Shown: positions 52,373 through 61,396 of the stretch, in pieces
Position numbering within the stretch: the first letter of the stretch is position 1
Layout: each line of letters starts with the position of its first letter
Source: a bacterium
GTDB taxonomy: Bacteria; Arandabacterota; Arandabacteria; Arandabacterales; Arandabacteraceae
Length of the DNA: 64,000 nt
Reading direction: 5' to 3'
Assembly: GCA_029933125.1 (NCBI GenBank)
Contig: JAOZOU010000009.1
Coordinates: 1 to 64,000 of the forward strand
Program-made: the position numbers and the translations under genes
Notes under the pieces: model-generated
What the model was told of the DNA's origin: nothing
The model's database searches: none
The model's input: the letters and a program-made list of their open reading frames with translations, nothing else

Positions 52373-53734
52373 TTGCGCAGATGGTTCTGGATTCTCGTTG
52401 TACTGGCGATTCTAACCTGCGCACGTGAGCCCAAGCCCAATGTGGTCATCGTTACGATCGATACACTTCGTGCCGATCATCTGAGCTGCTATGGTTATTC
52501 CAAGCCTACGAGCCCACGCATAGATGACTTCGCAGGCAGGGCTATCCTCTTTGAGAAAGCATTCTCACAGGCACCCCAAACGCTTCCATCGCATGCGTCC
52601 ATCTTTACAGGCCTGCATCCCCGCCACCACAAATCAATCACGCATGAAAGTCCTCTTGCCGATGATGTAACGACCCTCGCTGAGATTCTCAAACATAAGG
52701 ATTACGAGACTGCTGCCTTCATTAGCAGTCATGCCCTCGACAGCAAGTACAATCTGACTCAGGGATTCAATACCTATTGGGAGATTCAAAGGGAATACAG
52801 TGTCCCGGAACGCCAGAATGCACACCACTGGGGCAAGGATCTTACCACCGATGCTGTTCTTCGCTGGCTCAAGGAGCACCACAGCGACCGCTTCTTCCTC
52901 TGGGTACACTGGTTTCATCCTCATCGGCCTTACAATCCCCCAGAAGATTATCGAACGAGATTTGCTGGTCCCTATGAGGGCGATGCTAACAGTTCGCCCG
53001 ATTTTATTATCACTGTGTGGCAAAACAAGATTGAACTCGCTGATGAAGATGTGGCTTACCTGAGAGGATGTTATGATGGGGAGGTAGCCTTCACTGATTA
53101 TCAGGTAGGAAGATTACTTGATGAGCTCACCTCACTCGGGCTCATGAACAATACAATAATCATTCTAACATCCGATCATGGTGAGATCCTTTATGAGCAT
53201 GAATATTACTTCGGACACGATATCGGACTTTATGATGAGTGTCTTTGGGTTCCTCTCATCTTCTATGGACCCGGCATTCTGGATGAGCATAAACGTATAG
53301 ATAAGCCTGTTGAGACAATCGACATCATGCCAACTGTGCTGGATCTCCTTGAGATAGCAAAGCCGCAAGGCATGGATGGTAAGAGCTTGCTTCCCCTCAT
53401 TGCAGGTGGAAAGTTTGAGGGGTGCACCTATTTCTTCTCAGAGACATTTCCCTTCCCCGAGAAATCCTTGCCACGTCATGCAGTAAGAACGAGAACCGCT
53501 AAACTGATCTGGCGCGAGACAGCGACCGGTGGAATTGAGAAGCATTTCTTTGATCTTGTAAAGGATCCAGAGGAAACTGAGAACGTCTATGACGTGAGCA
53601 ATCCTGCCTGTGCACGCCTCGATTCAGTGCTTGGTGAATGGATCAAACCGGAGGGTCTTCATCCCGCACGCATCCCGAGTGCCCGCGAGTCGGGAAGGTG
53701 GCGCATCCTCAAAAGCCTCGGCTACGTCAACTAA
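52373..53734 (+). CDS. Sulfatase-fold (alkaline phosphatase superfamily) hydrolase with Thr at the nucleophile site
   Basis: A 453-residue exported protein. The N-terminus WFWILVVLAILTCAREP is a signal peptide or possible lipobox. Sulfatase-superfamily segments follow: NVVIVTIDTLRADHLSCYGY, SQAPQTLPSHASIFTGLHPR, FLWVHWFHPHRPYNPPEDYR, IILTSDHGEILYEHEYYFGH and PTVLDLLEIA. At the position of the formylglycine Cys/Ser there is Thr (QTLPSHAS), as in phosphatase-like or phosphotransferase members, so sulfate ester hydrolysis is not assured. The start is TTG at 52373, 5 bases after AAGGGGG. The composite repeat begins 1 base after the stop codon. Confidence 0.87.
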   Translation: MRRWFWILVVLAILTCAREPKPNVVIVTIDTLRADHLSCYGYSKPTSPRIDDFAGRAILFEKAFSQAPQTLPSHASIFTGLHPRHHKSITHESPLADDVTTLAEILKHKDYETAAFISSHALDSKYNLTQGFNTYWEIQREYSVPERQNAHHWGKDLTTDAVLRWLKEHHSDRFFLWVHWFHPHRPYNPPEDYRTRFAGPYEGDANSSPDFIITVWQNKIELADEDVAYLRGCYDGEVAFTDYQVGRLLDELTSLGLMNNTIIILTSDHGEILYEHEYYFGHDIGLYDECLWVPLIFYGPGILDEHKRIDKPVETIDIMPTVLDLLEIAKPQGMDGKSLLPLIAGGKFEGCTYFFSETFPFPEKSLPRHAVRTRTAKLIWRETATGGIEKHFFDLVKDPEETENVYDVSNPACARLDSVLGEWIKPEGLHPARIPSARESGRWRILKSLGYVN

Positions 53735-53735
53735 C

Positions 53736-53925
53736 GGGGTCGGAGCTAAAAACCTCCAAATCACCCATTTTGGGGTCGGAGCTAAAAAAACGCAAATCAC
53801 CCAAAATGGGGTCGGAGCTAAAAAAATGCAAATTGGCTGGAATTGCCTCTTCCACAAGGCCCATGGCTCCTTAACTCATTTACACACAAAGGGATACGCG
53901 TGTGCAGATTTTTAGCTCCGACCCC
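53736..53925. repeat. Composite palindromic repeat, cluster 2 (three direct copies and one inverted copy)
   Basis: GGGGTCGGAGCTAAAAA occurs at 53736-53752, 53772-53788 and 53808-53824 (period exactly 36), and its inverse complement at 53909-53925. Spacers share a CAAATCACCC pattern and end in CCC-ATTT-TGGG or CCC-AAAA-TGGG palindromes across the unit junctions. The left end abuts the stop codon of the sulfatase-fold gene. The right end supplies the last codons and the TAA stop of the DUF89 gene (53912-53914). Confidence 0.88.
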
Positions 53926-54784
53926 GGGTGAGGAGGTTGGAGGCGGTGGGGACGCCAAGACGTTCAGCAACTATGGGGCATTTGGCTTTGAGGATAAAGA
54001 AGATTTGGCGCTCAGCGTCATCGAGAGTCTCATAATTTGCCTGCCCCTTGGATATCACCACACCAGCCTTAAAGAAAACATCCTTAAACTGGTCACTACA
54101 TTCGCCGAGGATAATGCCGAGACTATCTGAGCCTGTCTCAATTATCTTTATCGGCTCACCAATTCCTGCTCTGATTGCATCTTCGTAAGTTGCGTCATTG
54201 AGAATGCCTCGGCTTTTCACACTCACATAGACATCCTTTCCACGACGCACGAACTCATCGAGCAGAAATCGGTCGAAGACGATCTCACCGGCATTGTCAC
54301 TTATGAGCAATATGTTCCTGGAGGCGATAACAGCTTCTAAGAGCTCCTCAGATTCATCAACCACAAGCTCCCCACTTATTGTTTCCCTGAGAGTTTTCTC
54401 AAGATCAAATTCGCTGCCGACACCAAAATCTATAATGTTACCCGCCGCAGCAAGCTTAACACAGAGCTTTATTCTGCCTACCTCATCAAGTTGCAAGAAT
54501 CTCTTTTGAATTTCAGGCTTGATATGCTCGTACATCGCAAGAGCTTCGACAGTGGTTTCCCACTTTAGCTTCTCAAATGGATCAACATTGCTGAGCAAGT
54601 GATCACCTGAGCGAATTGCCCTTGTCGCAAGAATCGCCGGGGGCACACCGTGGTCGAGATCCATTAAGGCTTCCATCGCCTTACGAGCAATCTCAACCTG
54701 GCTATTCTCATCAAGTCCAGCAATCCTTGCTGTCCGTATAGCCTGTCTGACTGAACACGGAATGCACTCAGGGGAAGATTTCAC
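53912..54784 (-). CDS. DUF89-family (ARMT1-like) damage-control phosphatase
   Basis: A 290-residue DUF89 protein, a metal-dependent phosphatase family that hydrolyses damaged or surplus phosphorylated metabolites. It begins with the cysteine-containing SSPECIPCSVRQAIRTAR and has the catalytic-region segment LLISDNAGEIVFDRFLLDEF and VSVKSRGILNDATYEDA. GTG at 54784 follows GAGGAG. The C-terminal residues RGRS and the stop codon are encoded by the inverted copy of the composite repeat, so the original end may have been altered by the repeat. Confidence 0.9.
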   Translation of the reverse strand: MKSSPECIPCSVRQAIRTARIAGLDENSQVEIARKAMEALMDLDHGVPPAILATRAIRSGDHLLSNVDPFEKLKWETTVEALAMYEHIKPEIQKRFLQLDEVGRIKLCVKLAAAGNIIDFGVGSEFDLEKTLRETISGELVVDESEELLEAVIASRNILLISDNAGEIVFDRFLLDEFVRRGKDVYVSVKSRGILNDATYEDAIRAGIGEPIKIIETGSDSLGIILGECSDQFKDVFFKAGVVISKGQANYETLDDAERQIFFILKAKCPIVAERLGVPTASNLLTRGRS

Positions 54785-54794
54785 TTCTTGCTCC

Positions 54795-56078
54795 TCACGT
54801 TTTTTGTTGCTTCTTACGAGCCGCAGGGAAGAGAACGTTGTTTAGAATCAGCCGATAGCCAGGGGAATTCTTATGAAGTGCAAGATCCGTCGGTGGATCT
54901 CCAATCATATGCTGATAATCCTCGGGGTCATGGCCCCCATAAAATGTGAAGGTGCCACGTCCATAGGTTCCATGAAGATACTTGACCTCATCTTGCCCTT
55001 CGGTCTCAGCCAGAATCGTGACTGTTTTCTTTATCAGGTGCTTCTCGTATCCAGTTGTCTGCCCCATGAAACCCTTTATGACCGAGACATGATTCTGCGT
55101 CAGCATAGTTGGAATGGGATCGTGTTTGGCTGAGAATTCAAAAAGTGTGAAGTAATCATTTGCCTGACCTCGCCTTGCCGCACGCGGGCTGGTATCAATA
55201 TCGGAATATTCGTAGACAAACGGATTGGGTATAACTTTAAAACCCGTGAAGCAAAGTGTTTTGGAATAGTCGAGTTTCTCCTGATAGTTGGGATCTGGTG
55301 GATCACCATCAAAAACACTATCAACGATATCGTCATTTTCTGCAGCGAGAGCGATATCATAGGAATCGGTTGCTGAACACATCGCAAAAAGGAAGCCGCC
55401 CCTCGCCACATAATCTTTTATCCTCCTTGCAACAGCCTTCTTGAGTTCTGAAACTTTGCTAAAGCCCAGCTTATGGGCAAGCGCCTCAGATGTAGCCACC
55501 CGTTTCTTATACCAATCTGCATTACGATAGCTCGCATAGAATTTCCCATATTGACCCGTGAAATCCTCATGATGAAGGTGCAGCCAATCATATTCGTCTA
55601 GTTTGCCAGCAAGTACTTCTTCATCATAGACGATGTCATAAGGTATCTCAGCATAGTCGAGTGCAAGTCTTACAGCATCATCCCATGGCTCACGATCTGG
55701 TGGGACATAGACGGCAATAGCAGGAGCTTTCTCAAGAAGCACGACTTCCATATTCTCCTCTTCAATTGTTCTATATATCTTGGCAGCGTCACCTTCTGAT
55801 ATCACACTGTAACTAACGCCCATTAGGGTTGCCTTCCTCGCCATTACATCCCTTGCATCCACCATGAAGGATCCACCGCGATAGTTGAGCAACCACTCAA
55901 CGTTGAAGCCTTGCTCGAGACACCAATAGGCAAGCCCATAGGCTTTGAGGTGATCTGTCTGATTGAGATCCATATAGATAAGGATACGATCGGCTACCGC
56001 TGTCGCTGCAAGACCGAGGACAATGAAACAGACAAGAAGGACTTTAAGAATCTGATGATTGACTTGATCTAAGGCCAT
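54795..56078 (-). CDS. Secreted protein of unknown function (family sometimes labelled asparagine synthetase B)
   Basis: A 427-residue protein with a signal peptide (VLLVCFIVLGLAATAVA) followed by RILIYMDLNQTDHLKAYGLA, a start shared by a family common in Bacteroidetes-like genomes. No asparagine synthetase catalytic features are visible. Segments like EYDWLHLHHEDFTGQYGKFY and ARGGFLFAMCSATDSYDIAL look like a glutamine-amidotransferase-like fold (inference). GAGGAGGAAG precedes the ATG, which overlaps the TPR gene by 35 bases. It belongs to the DUF4159-DUF4175 string. Confidence 0.75.
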   Translation of the reverse strand: MALDQVNHQILKVLLVCFIVLGLAATAVADRILIYMDLNQTDHLKAYGLAYWCLEQGFNVEWLLNYRGGSFMVDARDVMARKATLMGVSYSVISEGDAAKIYRTIEEENMEVVLLEKAPAIAVYVPPDREPWDDAVRLALDYAEIPYDIVYDEEVLAGKLDEYDWLHLHHEDFTGQYGKFYASYRNADWYKKRVATSEALAHKLGFSKVSELKKAVARRIKDYVARGGFLFAMCSATDSYDIALAAENDDIVDSVFDGDPPDPNYQEKLDYSKTLCFTGFKVIPNPFVYEYSDIDTSPRAARRGQANDYFTLFEFSAKHDPIPTMLTQNHVSVIKGFMGQTTGYEKHLIKKTVTILAETEGQDEVKYLHGTYGRGTFTFYGGHDPEDYQHMIGDPPTDLALHKNSPGYRLILNNVLFPAARKKQQKT

Positions 56079-57867
56079 CTATCTTCCTCCTCGCCTCACC
56101 TGCCGCAACACTTTCGGGAAAGCGCAGAATAAGATCCTCATATGTCTCCTTCGCCTTTTCAATCTCATCAAGCTCAACATAGATGTCAGCAATTGCCTCA
56201 AGTGCAGCTGGTGCTATATGACTTGCGAGGCTGTCAGCTATTACTCTGTAGATCGCGATCGCCAGGTTGGGGTTACCAGCCCTACGATAGATCTCAGCTA
56301 GTCTTCTCAGACTTTCAACCTTGATAGGTTTCAATTGAATCTTGCTAAGACTAAGATATCTATCCTTTGCCTCCTCGATGCGTCCCCGCCTCTCGAGAAG
56401 ATAAGCCTGCGCGAGTTGTCCAAGCTCCTGGGGGTACTTCTCGCCAGCCTTGCTTGCCCTTATCAGCATCAGCCTTTCAATGCAGTCGTTGGCAAGATCC
56501 TCCTGGGGATATTGCCTCAAAGCGACATTGTAATAGGATACTGCTTCATCAAACTTTCCCTCATACAAACTTATCTCGCCAAGATTGTAGAATGCCTCCT
56601 GAGCAAGTGCGCCTTGCCATTCAATCTCAACAAGATCATATGTCTCGAAAGCTTTCTCAAGATCACCAAGTTTTACAAGGCAGTCCCCTTTGATATTGAC
56701 AGCCCTCGCAAGCAACTCAGGTGATCTGGTATTGCTTATAACCTTATCAGCCTCCTTAACTGCATTTTGAAAATTGTCACTGTTGTAATAGATATCAGCG
56801 CGAGCAAGCACAGCATCCCATGCCCACTTGGTTCCCACAAAACGGTCTACCAGATCTTGATACGTCTTCAAGGCGTCCTCAACATCATTGCCAAGGTACT
56901 CACATTGCGCTTTCTTGAGAAGAACATCAGCCAGATTTAGGCCGGATTGCTTAAGCTTTGCAACCAGTTCATATGCCTTAGCACACTCCTCAAAACAGCC
57001 TCTCCTCGTTGCCTCTCGAGCAAACAGGGGCAGACTGCGCGCTAACTCGCGTTCGTTGCCAGCGCCGGCTTGGATCTCCTCAAGCGCAGCCTTGCAGTTG
57101 CCATCCAGAAGATAAAGTTGCCAGAGTACTCGACTGACGACGTCTGCAAATTCCTTGCGAGATTTTTCAGCAACAAGAGCACTTATGACCTCAGCCCTGG
57201 CTTCATCATCACTGGCAAGATCAAGAATCTTCTGAGCAAACCTTTGAGGTACCCCCTTCTCACCTCCTCGGTTCTCGCTTGCAAATCGCAGCAGATACTC
57301 ATGGACTGCATCACCAACCCTGCCTGCGTCGATATAAAGACGAATAGCTTCAGGCCCGAAAAGGGTGGAATCCCCGGTCGCCTTCCGAGCTCTTGTGATA
57401 ATATCTATCACACCTTCCCTATCCCCGATCTCCGCAAGCACATTCATTGCAAGGGTGTAAGTCCATTCCTCATCGGGTGCAGTCGAGATTATTTTCTCAA
57501 GAATCTCCATCCCCCTTTTCGTGTTACCCTTGAGGAAGCTTACAAGTGCAAGTTTTGCTTTCAGCGCATTCTCATTGGGGTGATTCTTAAGAAAAGAGGA
57601 GAGTATCTTTTCAGCCTTTGAATAGTTGTGTGTCTCTATCAGAACATCTGCGTAGACTCTGACAACCGTAGCATCATCACTTGCTTTCCTGTAAAGTGCG
57701 TCCAGCTCGGCGAGAGCCTTATCAATCTTGCCCTCAGAAAGGTACCTTCGCGCAGTTGCTAAGCTGCGATCCCTTGTCTGCGGTGTAACATCAGCCGCCA
57801 GGCAAGTCCCAACAGCAAGCAAGACAAAAGCAAATGTAAGAGTGGCACAAAACAATTTCTTCATCAC
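56044..57867 (-). CDS. Secreted TPR protein
   Basis: A 607-residue protein with a signal peptide (FCATLTFAFVLLAVGTCLAA) and many TPR-type helix pairs (for example IDKALAELDALYRKA, NYSKAEKILSSFLKNHPNE, FDEAVSYYNVALRQYPQE, EIEKAKETYEDLILRFPES). It is expected to be a periplasmic scaffold. The start overlaps the DUF4175 stop by 4 bases. Confidence 0.85.
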   Translation of the reverse strand: MMKKLFCATLTFAFVLLAVGTCLAADVTPQTRDRSLATARRYLSEGKIDKALAELDALYRKASDDATVVRVYADVLIETHNYSKAEKILSSFLKNHPNENALKAKLALVSFLKGNTKRGMEILEKIISTAPDEEWTYTLAMNVLAEIGDREGVIDIITRARKATGDSTLFGPEAIRLYIDAGRVGDAVHEYLLRFASENRGGEKGVPQRFAQKILDLASDDEARAEVISALVAEKSRKEFADVVSRVLWQLYLLDGNCKAALEEIQAGAGNERELARSLPLFAREATRRGCFEECAKAYELVAKLKQSGLNLADVLLKKAQCEYLGNDVEDALKTYQDLVDRFVGTKWAWDAVLARADIYYNSDNFQNAVKEADKVISNTRSPELLARAVNIKGDCLVKLGDLEKAFETYDLVEIEWQGALAQEAFYNLGEISLYEGKFDEAVSYYNVALRQYPQEDLANDCIERLMLIRASKAGEKYPQELGQLAQAYLLERRGRIEEAKDRYLSLSKIQLKPIKVESLRRLAEIYRRAGNPNLAIAIYRVIADSLASHIAPAALEAIADIYVELDEIEKAKETYEDLILRFPESVAAGEARRKIDGLRSSQSSDS

Positions 57868-60800
57868 TTCGCCTCTTTCCCCGCCGCAATTGCCTCAAGG
57901 TAGGCTCTTATGAGATTCTCATATTCAGGTGGATAGTAGCCCTTCTTGCGATAGAGCATGTCCTGAAGAAACCTTTCTCTTTCCTCAAGCGAAAGCTCTG
58001 GCGGCGGTTTAATCTCATATTCTCCACCAGGTCTCGATTGACGCCTCCTCGAATAGTCTCTTCGCCTCAATGATTTTTGTGCATTGAGCAATCGGGTGAG
58101 AATCTTCTCCTGACGGCGTATTGTTTCCTCATCCACATGTTGATTCTTAAGATCATCAACAACTTTACGAGCTTCCTCTGCAAGATCGTCCAATCTGCCA
58201 AGGATCTCACTTCGACCCCTAAGCTCCCGAGCAATATCTTCGATCCCTTTTCTCACAGTCTCCTGCTCCGCTGCAAGCCGAGCCATCTGAGCACGCTGCT
58301 CCATAGAGAGCCCTCCCTGACTCAGATCCTGCAACTGCTGTGTCCCCATGTTGATTCCCATCTGCATGCAACACATGCTCTCAAGATTCTTGAAGGTTTC
58401 GCACAATCCACTCGGCGATGAGCAACTACTTGCCTGATCCATTGCATCCATGAGTGCTGTAACAAGCTGATTCATCTTACCCAGAGCAGCTCTACCTTGC
58501 TGCCTGGCAAGTCCGGGCTTCTGCTGAGCAATGATTTCAGATGTACTCTCAAGATCTTTTGCTATCTGAAGAACAGCTCCGCCAAGGCGTGGACCGATAA
58601 AGAGACTCTTGCGGGCTGCCTTGAAAATGTGATCGGCAACACGATCAAGCGCTTCCTTGTAGATAACCTCACGTCTGGCAAGATCCGAAAGCCTCTTCCC
58701 ACGAGTTGTATCAATCTCAGCAAGGACCTCTTCATGGCGTTGCGATACATCTCTAAGTACATCGATGGCATTTCTGAGAGCTTCCATGAGGGCCCTCTTA
58801 TCCTCACCCATAAGAGCATCGCGTGTGGTTTGAAGCATCATGGCGAGTTTAGCCATATCGACTTCAGCCTGCTTACCTTGTGCACTCGCTTCAGCCTGAT
58901 TGCCAGCCTGCATCGCGGACATAGCCATTGACATCGAGCCCGAAATGTTTTGGGCCTTCAGGAATTCGCCCGCCTTGCGGATCTCTCCCTCGAGAGGATT
59001 ACCCTGCTCCTTGAGAAGTTCGGCGAGCTGGTTCATCATCTCCTCAAGCGCATTTGTCTTATCAATTAGAGCCTTCTCCTTTGAAGCCGCCTCCTTAAGA
59101 TCGCCACCCTCTTCAATCTTCTTGTTGAGCCCGCTCTGCTCATCTGCTATCTGCTTTGCAAGATTGGTGACGGCCTCCATCCTTTGTTGTAATTTCATCT
59201 TCTTCAGGAGCTCAATTGTCCTATCGAGACGCCGCAGAAGATCCTCCTGAGATATGTTGAAGTTCTCCATCGCCTGTCTTATTTCCTCAGGTGAGAGCTG
59301 CTGGAGGGCTTGCTGCATCTTCTCAATAGCCTTGAGTAATTCCTCAGACGCAACCTCATTTATGAGCTGCCTCACCTCTTCCATCTTCTCAATTATTTCA
59401 AAAGTGATGAGATTATTTTCGTTCATGCGGTTGAGTGTTTCATCGAGAGATGCTGAAATATCCTCGAGGCGATCAAGAAGTTCCTTGTGCTTCTCAAGAT
59501 TCTGCTCGAGGGCTTGTTGCTCCTCCCATCCAACTTCTGACTTGCGCTTCATGTTTTCGATGAGATTGTCGATTTCCTCCTTAAGCTCGGAAGCTTCATC
59601 AGCAACCTCTTCCAGCTCACCGATATCCTGCTCCTGCTCATTCTCAATAGCCTGGTAAATCTCATGGATGGCCGGAACCTTGAATGTATGGACATCGCTC
59701 TTTGCATACTTGGGACCTTTGAGAGCATCGTTGTCAGCCACAGCAACCCAATAGGTCACAACGTCTCCAGGGAAAAGATTCAGTTCACTCACATTCCAAT
59801 CAAGATCTGCTCTTGCATGAGTGGTGCCTTTGAAATCGAGGGCTATGGATGAAGTCTCTGAAGGCGCAGCATAGTGAAGTCGCATCTGCGATATGCCATA
59901 GTCATCAACAGCCACAACTGAAAGGGGGACAAGCATGTCAGCCTCAAGCATCATCTCTTCCTGCGGGCTTTCGATGCGAACGTAGGGTGGATCATCAGGG
60001 ACAACATTGATCGTGTGAGGCCCGTGGGGCTCGGAACTAAGCCCACCGGCTGCAAGGTTAATGGTGTATGATAGGTTCTCATGTATGGTCACCGAGATTG
60101 CCAGGGAGTCTTTGCGCTCGACGAGCTTCAGACGGTGCTGCTTCGGCTTGTTATCTTCTATTGTGAGCCAAGCGCTGTCAGGTTCACAATTGGCTTCAAG
60201 CAGGAATTGGACACGTGTACCATAGGGAGCAGTTATATCCCAGATTCCTTTGGGGAGGATCTGTTCATCTCTACCTGTGTAGGCTGGATAAGTGAGTTTA
60301 ACTATGCCTCCGACTATTCTGGGTTTCTCATAGACTGAGATTGCATAGGTCGTACTCCTCTCATCTCCGTAAGTGACAAAGTAAGCTATGTCCCTGTCAA
60401 CGCTTGGCAAGATGGTTGCGAAAACTCGCTTAGCCTTGCCCTCGGATTCAGCGAGATTCATTTCAAAGGCTGTCTCTGCACCATCTTGAAGCATGTGAAG
60501 CGTGGCTCTTCCTGGGGTGAAGCCTGTAATCTCAGCCGAAACTGTGAGGCTATCGCCGGCAAGCATCTTGTGGTTACCAGGGCTTACCCGGAGTTCAATT
60601 CCACTTGAAGGCGTAAGAGCAAGGAAATATCCGAATCGCTCAAGGGAGTAGGAAAGAGTTGGGGAATCGTAGCTTCTCCAGGCAGCTGCAAATGCAACTG
60701 TGGCGAGCAAGGGAATAGCCCAGAGAAGCAATCTCTTCTGACTTGCTATTACATCAATGCGCACACTTTCTATCTTCTGGTTTATATCCTCAAGCACTCG

Positions 60801-61184
60801 CTTGATGAGGATATTGGAATAGCCAAGGCGCTCACTATCAACCTCACTGAGCTCAAGAGCGGTTAAGACATCGTGCCCGATCTCTCGGAGCTCAGAAGCT
60901 ATGCGAGCAGCATAGGCTTTTAGGGAATGGGAAACGGAAAAAACCCTTACCATCCCATAGACAAGCCCCGCAAATGCGCTGACTGCCGAGACAAGGGCAA
61001 GCAATCTCAACCACATCCTCGCAATTCCAAAGCCTAAGTCAAGAAAACTTGTCACAAGCCACCCGAAGCCCAAGATGGTGCAAGCGATGACAATCGCAGT
61101 TGCAACTGCAATGAGAATGCTTTTAAGCCTGACCCTCTCAAGTCTGGAAACTATTTTCTCGATCGGTCCGTAGCGGGTTGGCAT
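57864..61184 (-). CDS. DUF4175-type large membrane protein with coiled coil
   Basis: A 1106-residue protein. Two N-terminal membrane helices (about residues 21-47 and 58-80) and a third near residue 150 (LLLWAIPLLATVAFAAAW) are followed by Ig-like exported segments up to about residue 500 (for example YISPGNHKMLAGDSLTVSAE-like region, DDYGISQMRLHYAAP). A very long alpha-helical, Gln/Glu/Met-rich coiled-coil part occupies the C-terminal half (EQEQDIGELEEVADEASELK onwards). The layout matches DUF4175 proteins, which occur beside DUF4159 and MoxR/DUF58-type genes. Role unknown; a cell-envelope complex is inferred. GAGG precedes the ATG. Confidence 0.82.
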   Translation of the reverse strand: MPTRYGPIEKIVSRLERVRLKSILIAVATAIVIACTILGFGWLVTSFLDLGFGIARMWLRLLALVSAVSAFAGLVYGMVRVFSVSHSLKAYAARIASELREIGHDVLTALELSEVDSERLGYSNILIKRVLEDINQKIESVRIDVIASQKRLLLWAIPLLATVAFAAAWRSYDSPTLSYSLERFGYFLALTPSSGIELRVSPGNHKMLAGDSLTVSAEITGFTPGRATLHMLQDGAETAFEMNLAESEGKAKRVFATILPSVDRDIAYFVTYGDERSTTYAISVYEKPRIVGGIVKLTYPAYTGRDEQILPKGIWDITAPYGTRVQFLLEANCEPDSAWLTIEDNKPKQHRLKLVERKDSLAISVTIHENLSYTINLAAGGLSSEPHGPHTINVVPDDPPYVRIESPQEEMMLEADMLVPLSVVAVDDYGISQMRLHYAAPSETSSIALDFKGTTHARADLDWNVSELNLFPGDVVTYWVAVADNDALKGPKYAKSDVHTFKVPAIHEIYQAIENEQEQDIGELEEVADEASELKEEIDNLIENMKRKSEVGWEEQQALEQNLEKHKELLDRLEDISASLDETLNRMNENNLITFEIIEKMEEVRQLINEVASEELLKAIEKMQQALQQLSPEEIRQAMENFNISQEDLLRRLDRTIELLKKMKLQQRMEAVTNLAKQIADEQSGLNKKIEEGGDLKEAASKEKALIDKTNALEEMMNQLAELLKEQGNPLEGEIRKAGEFLKAQNISGSMSMAMSAMQAGNQAEASAQGKQAEVDMAKLAMMLQTTRDALMGEDKRALMEALRNAIDVLRDVSQRHEEVLAEIDTTRGKRLSDLARREVIYKEALDRVADHIFKAARKSLFIGPRLGGAVLQIAKDLESTSEIIAQQKPGLARQQGRAALGKMNQLVTALMDAMDQASSCSSPSGLCETFKNLESMCCMQMGINMGTQQLQDLSQGGLSMEQRAQMARLAAEQETVRKGIEDIARELRGRSEILGRLDDLAEEARKVVDDLKNQHVDEETIRRQEKILTRLLNAQKSLRRRDYSRRRQSRPGGEYEIKPPPELSLEERERFLQDMLYRKKGYYPPEYENLIRAYLEAIAAGKEAK

Positions 61185-61396
61185 CGGCTACCTCTGTTGT
61201 TATATCTGGCTGCTACCGCTGTTGGCCAGCCCCTTGGGCGTGTCTATTACCAGGCCTTATAGATACCTCTCTAGCATATGTCCATTGGTCATTGAGTGCT
61301 TCATCGGTGCCACACAGGCGCACCTTAAAATTAGTGGTCTCGCATGAAATCTGTGCCCGTGCTTCACCAAACTCCTCTAAGATGCACCTAACCTAT

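Noticed and set aside
53610-53915. Short frames reading GSELK or LAPTP repeats through the composite repeat
   Set aside because: The peptide periodicity follows from the 36-base DNA unit. No ribosome-binding site or conserved frame is seen.
53736-53925. CRISPR-like array
   Set aside because: Although the period is 36, the spacers share sequence, the last copy is inverted and there are no cas genes.
54795-56078. Asparagine synthetase function
   Set aside because: The protein has a signal peptide and lacks N-terminal nucleophile and ATP-pyrophosphatase motifs; only the family label suggests it.
59254-59658. Plus-strand Ser-rich frames opposite the DUF4175 coiled coil
   Set aside because: Composition is explained by the complement of Glu/Leu/Lys-rich codons.
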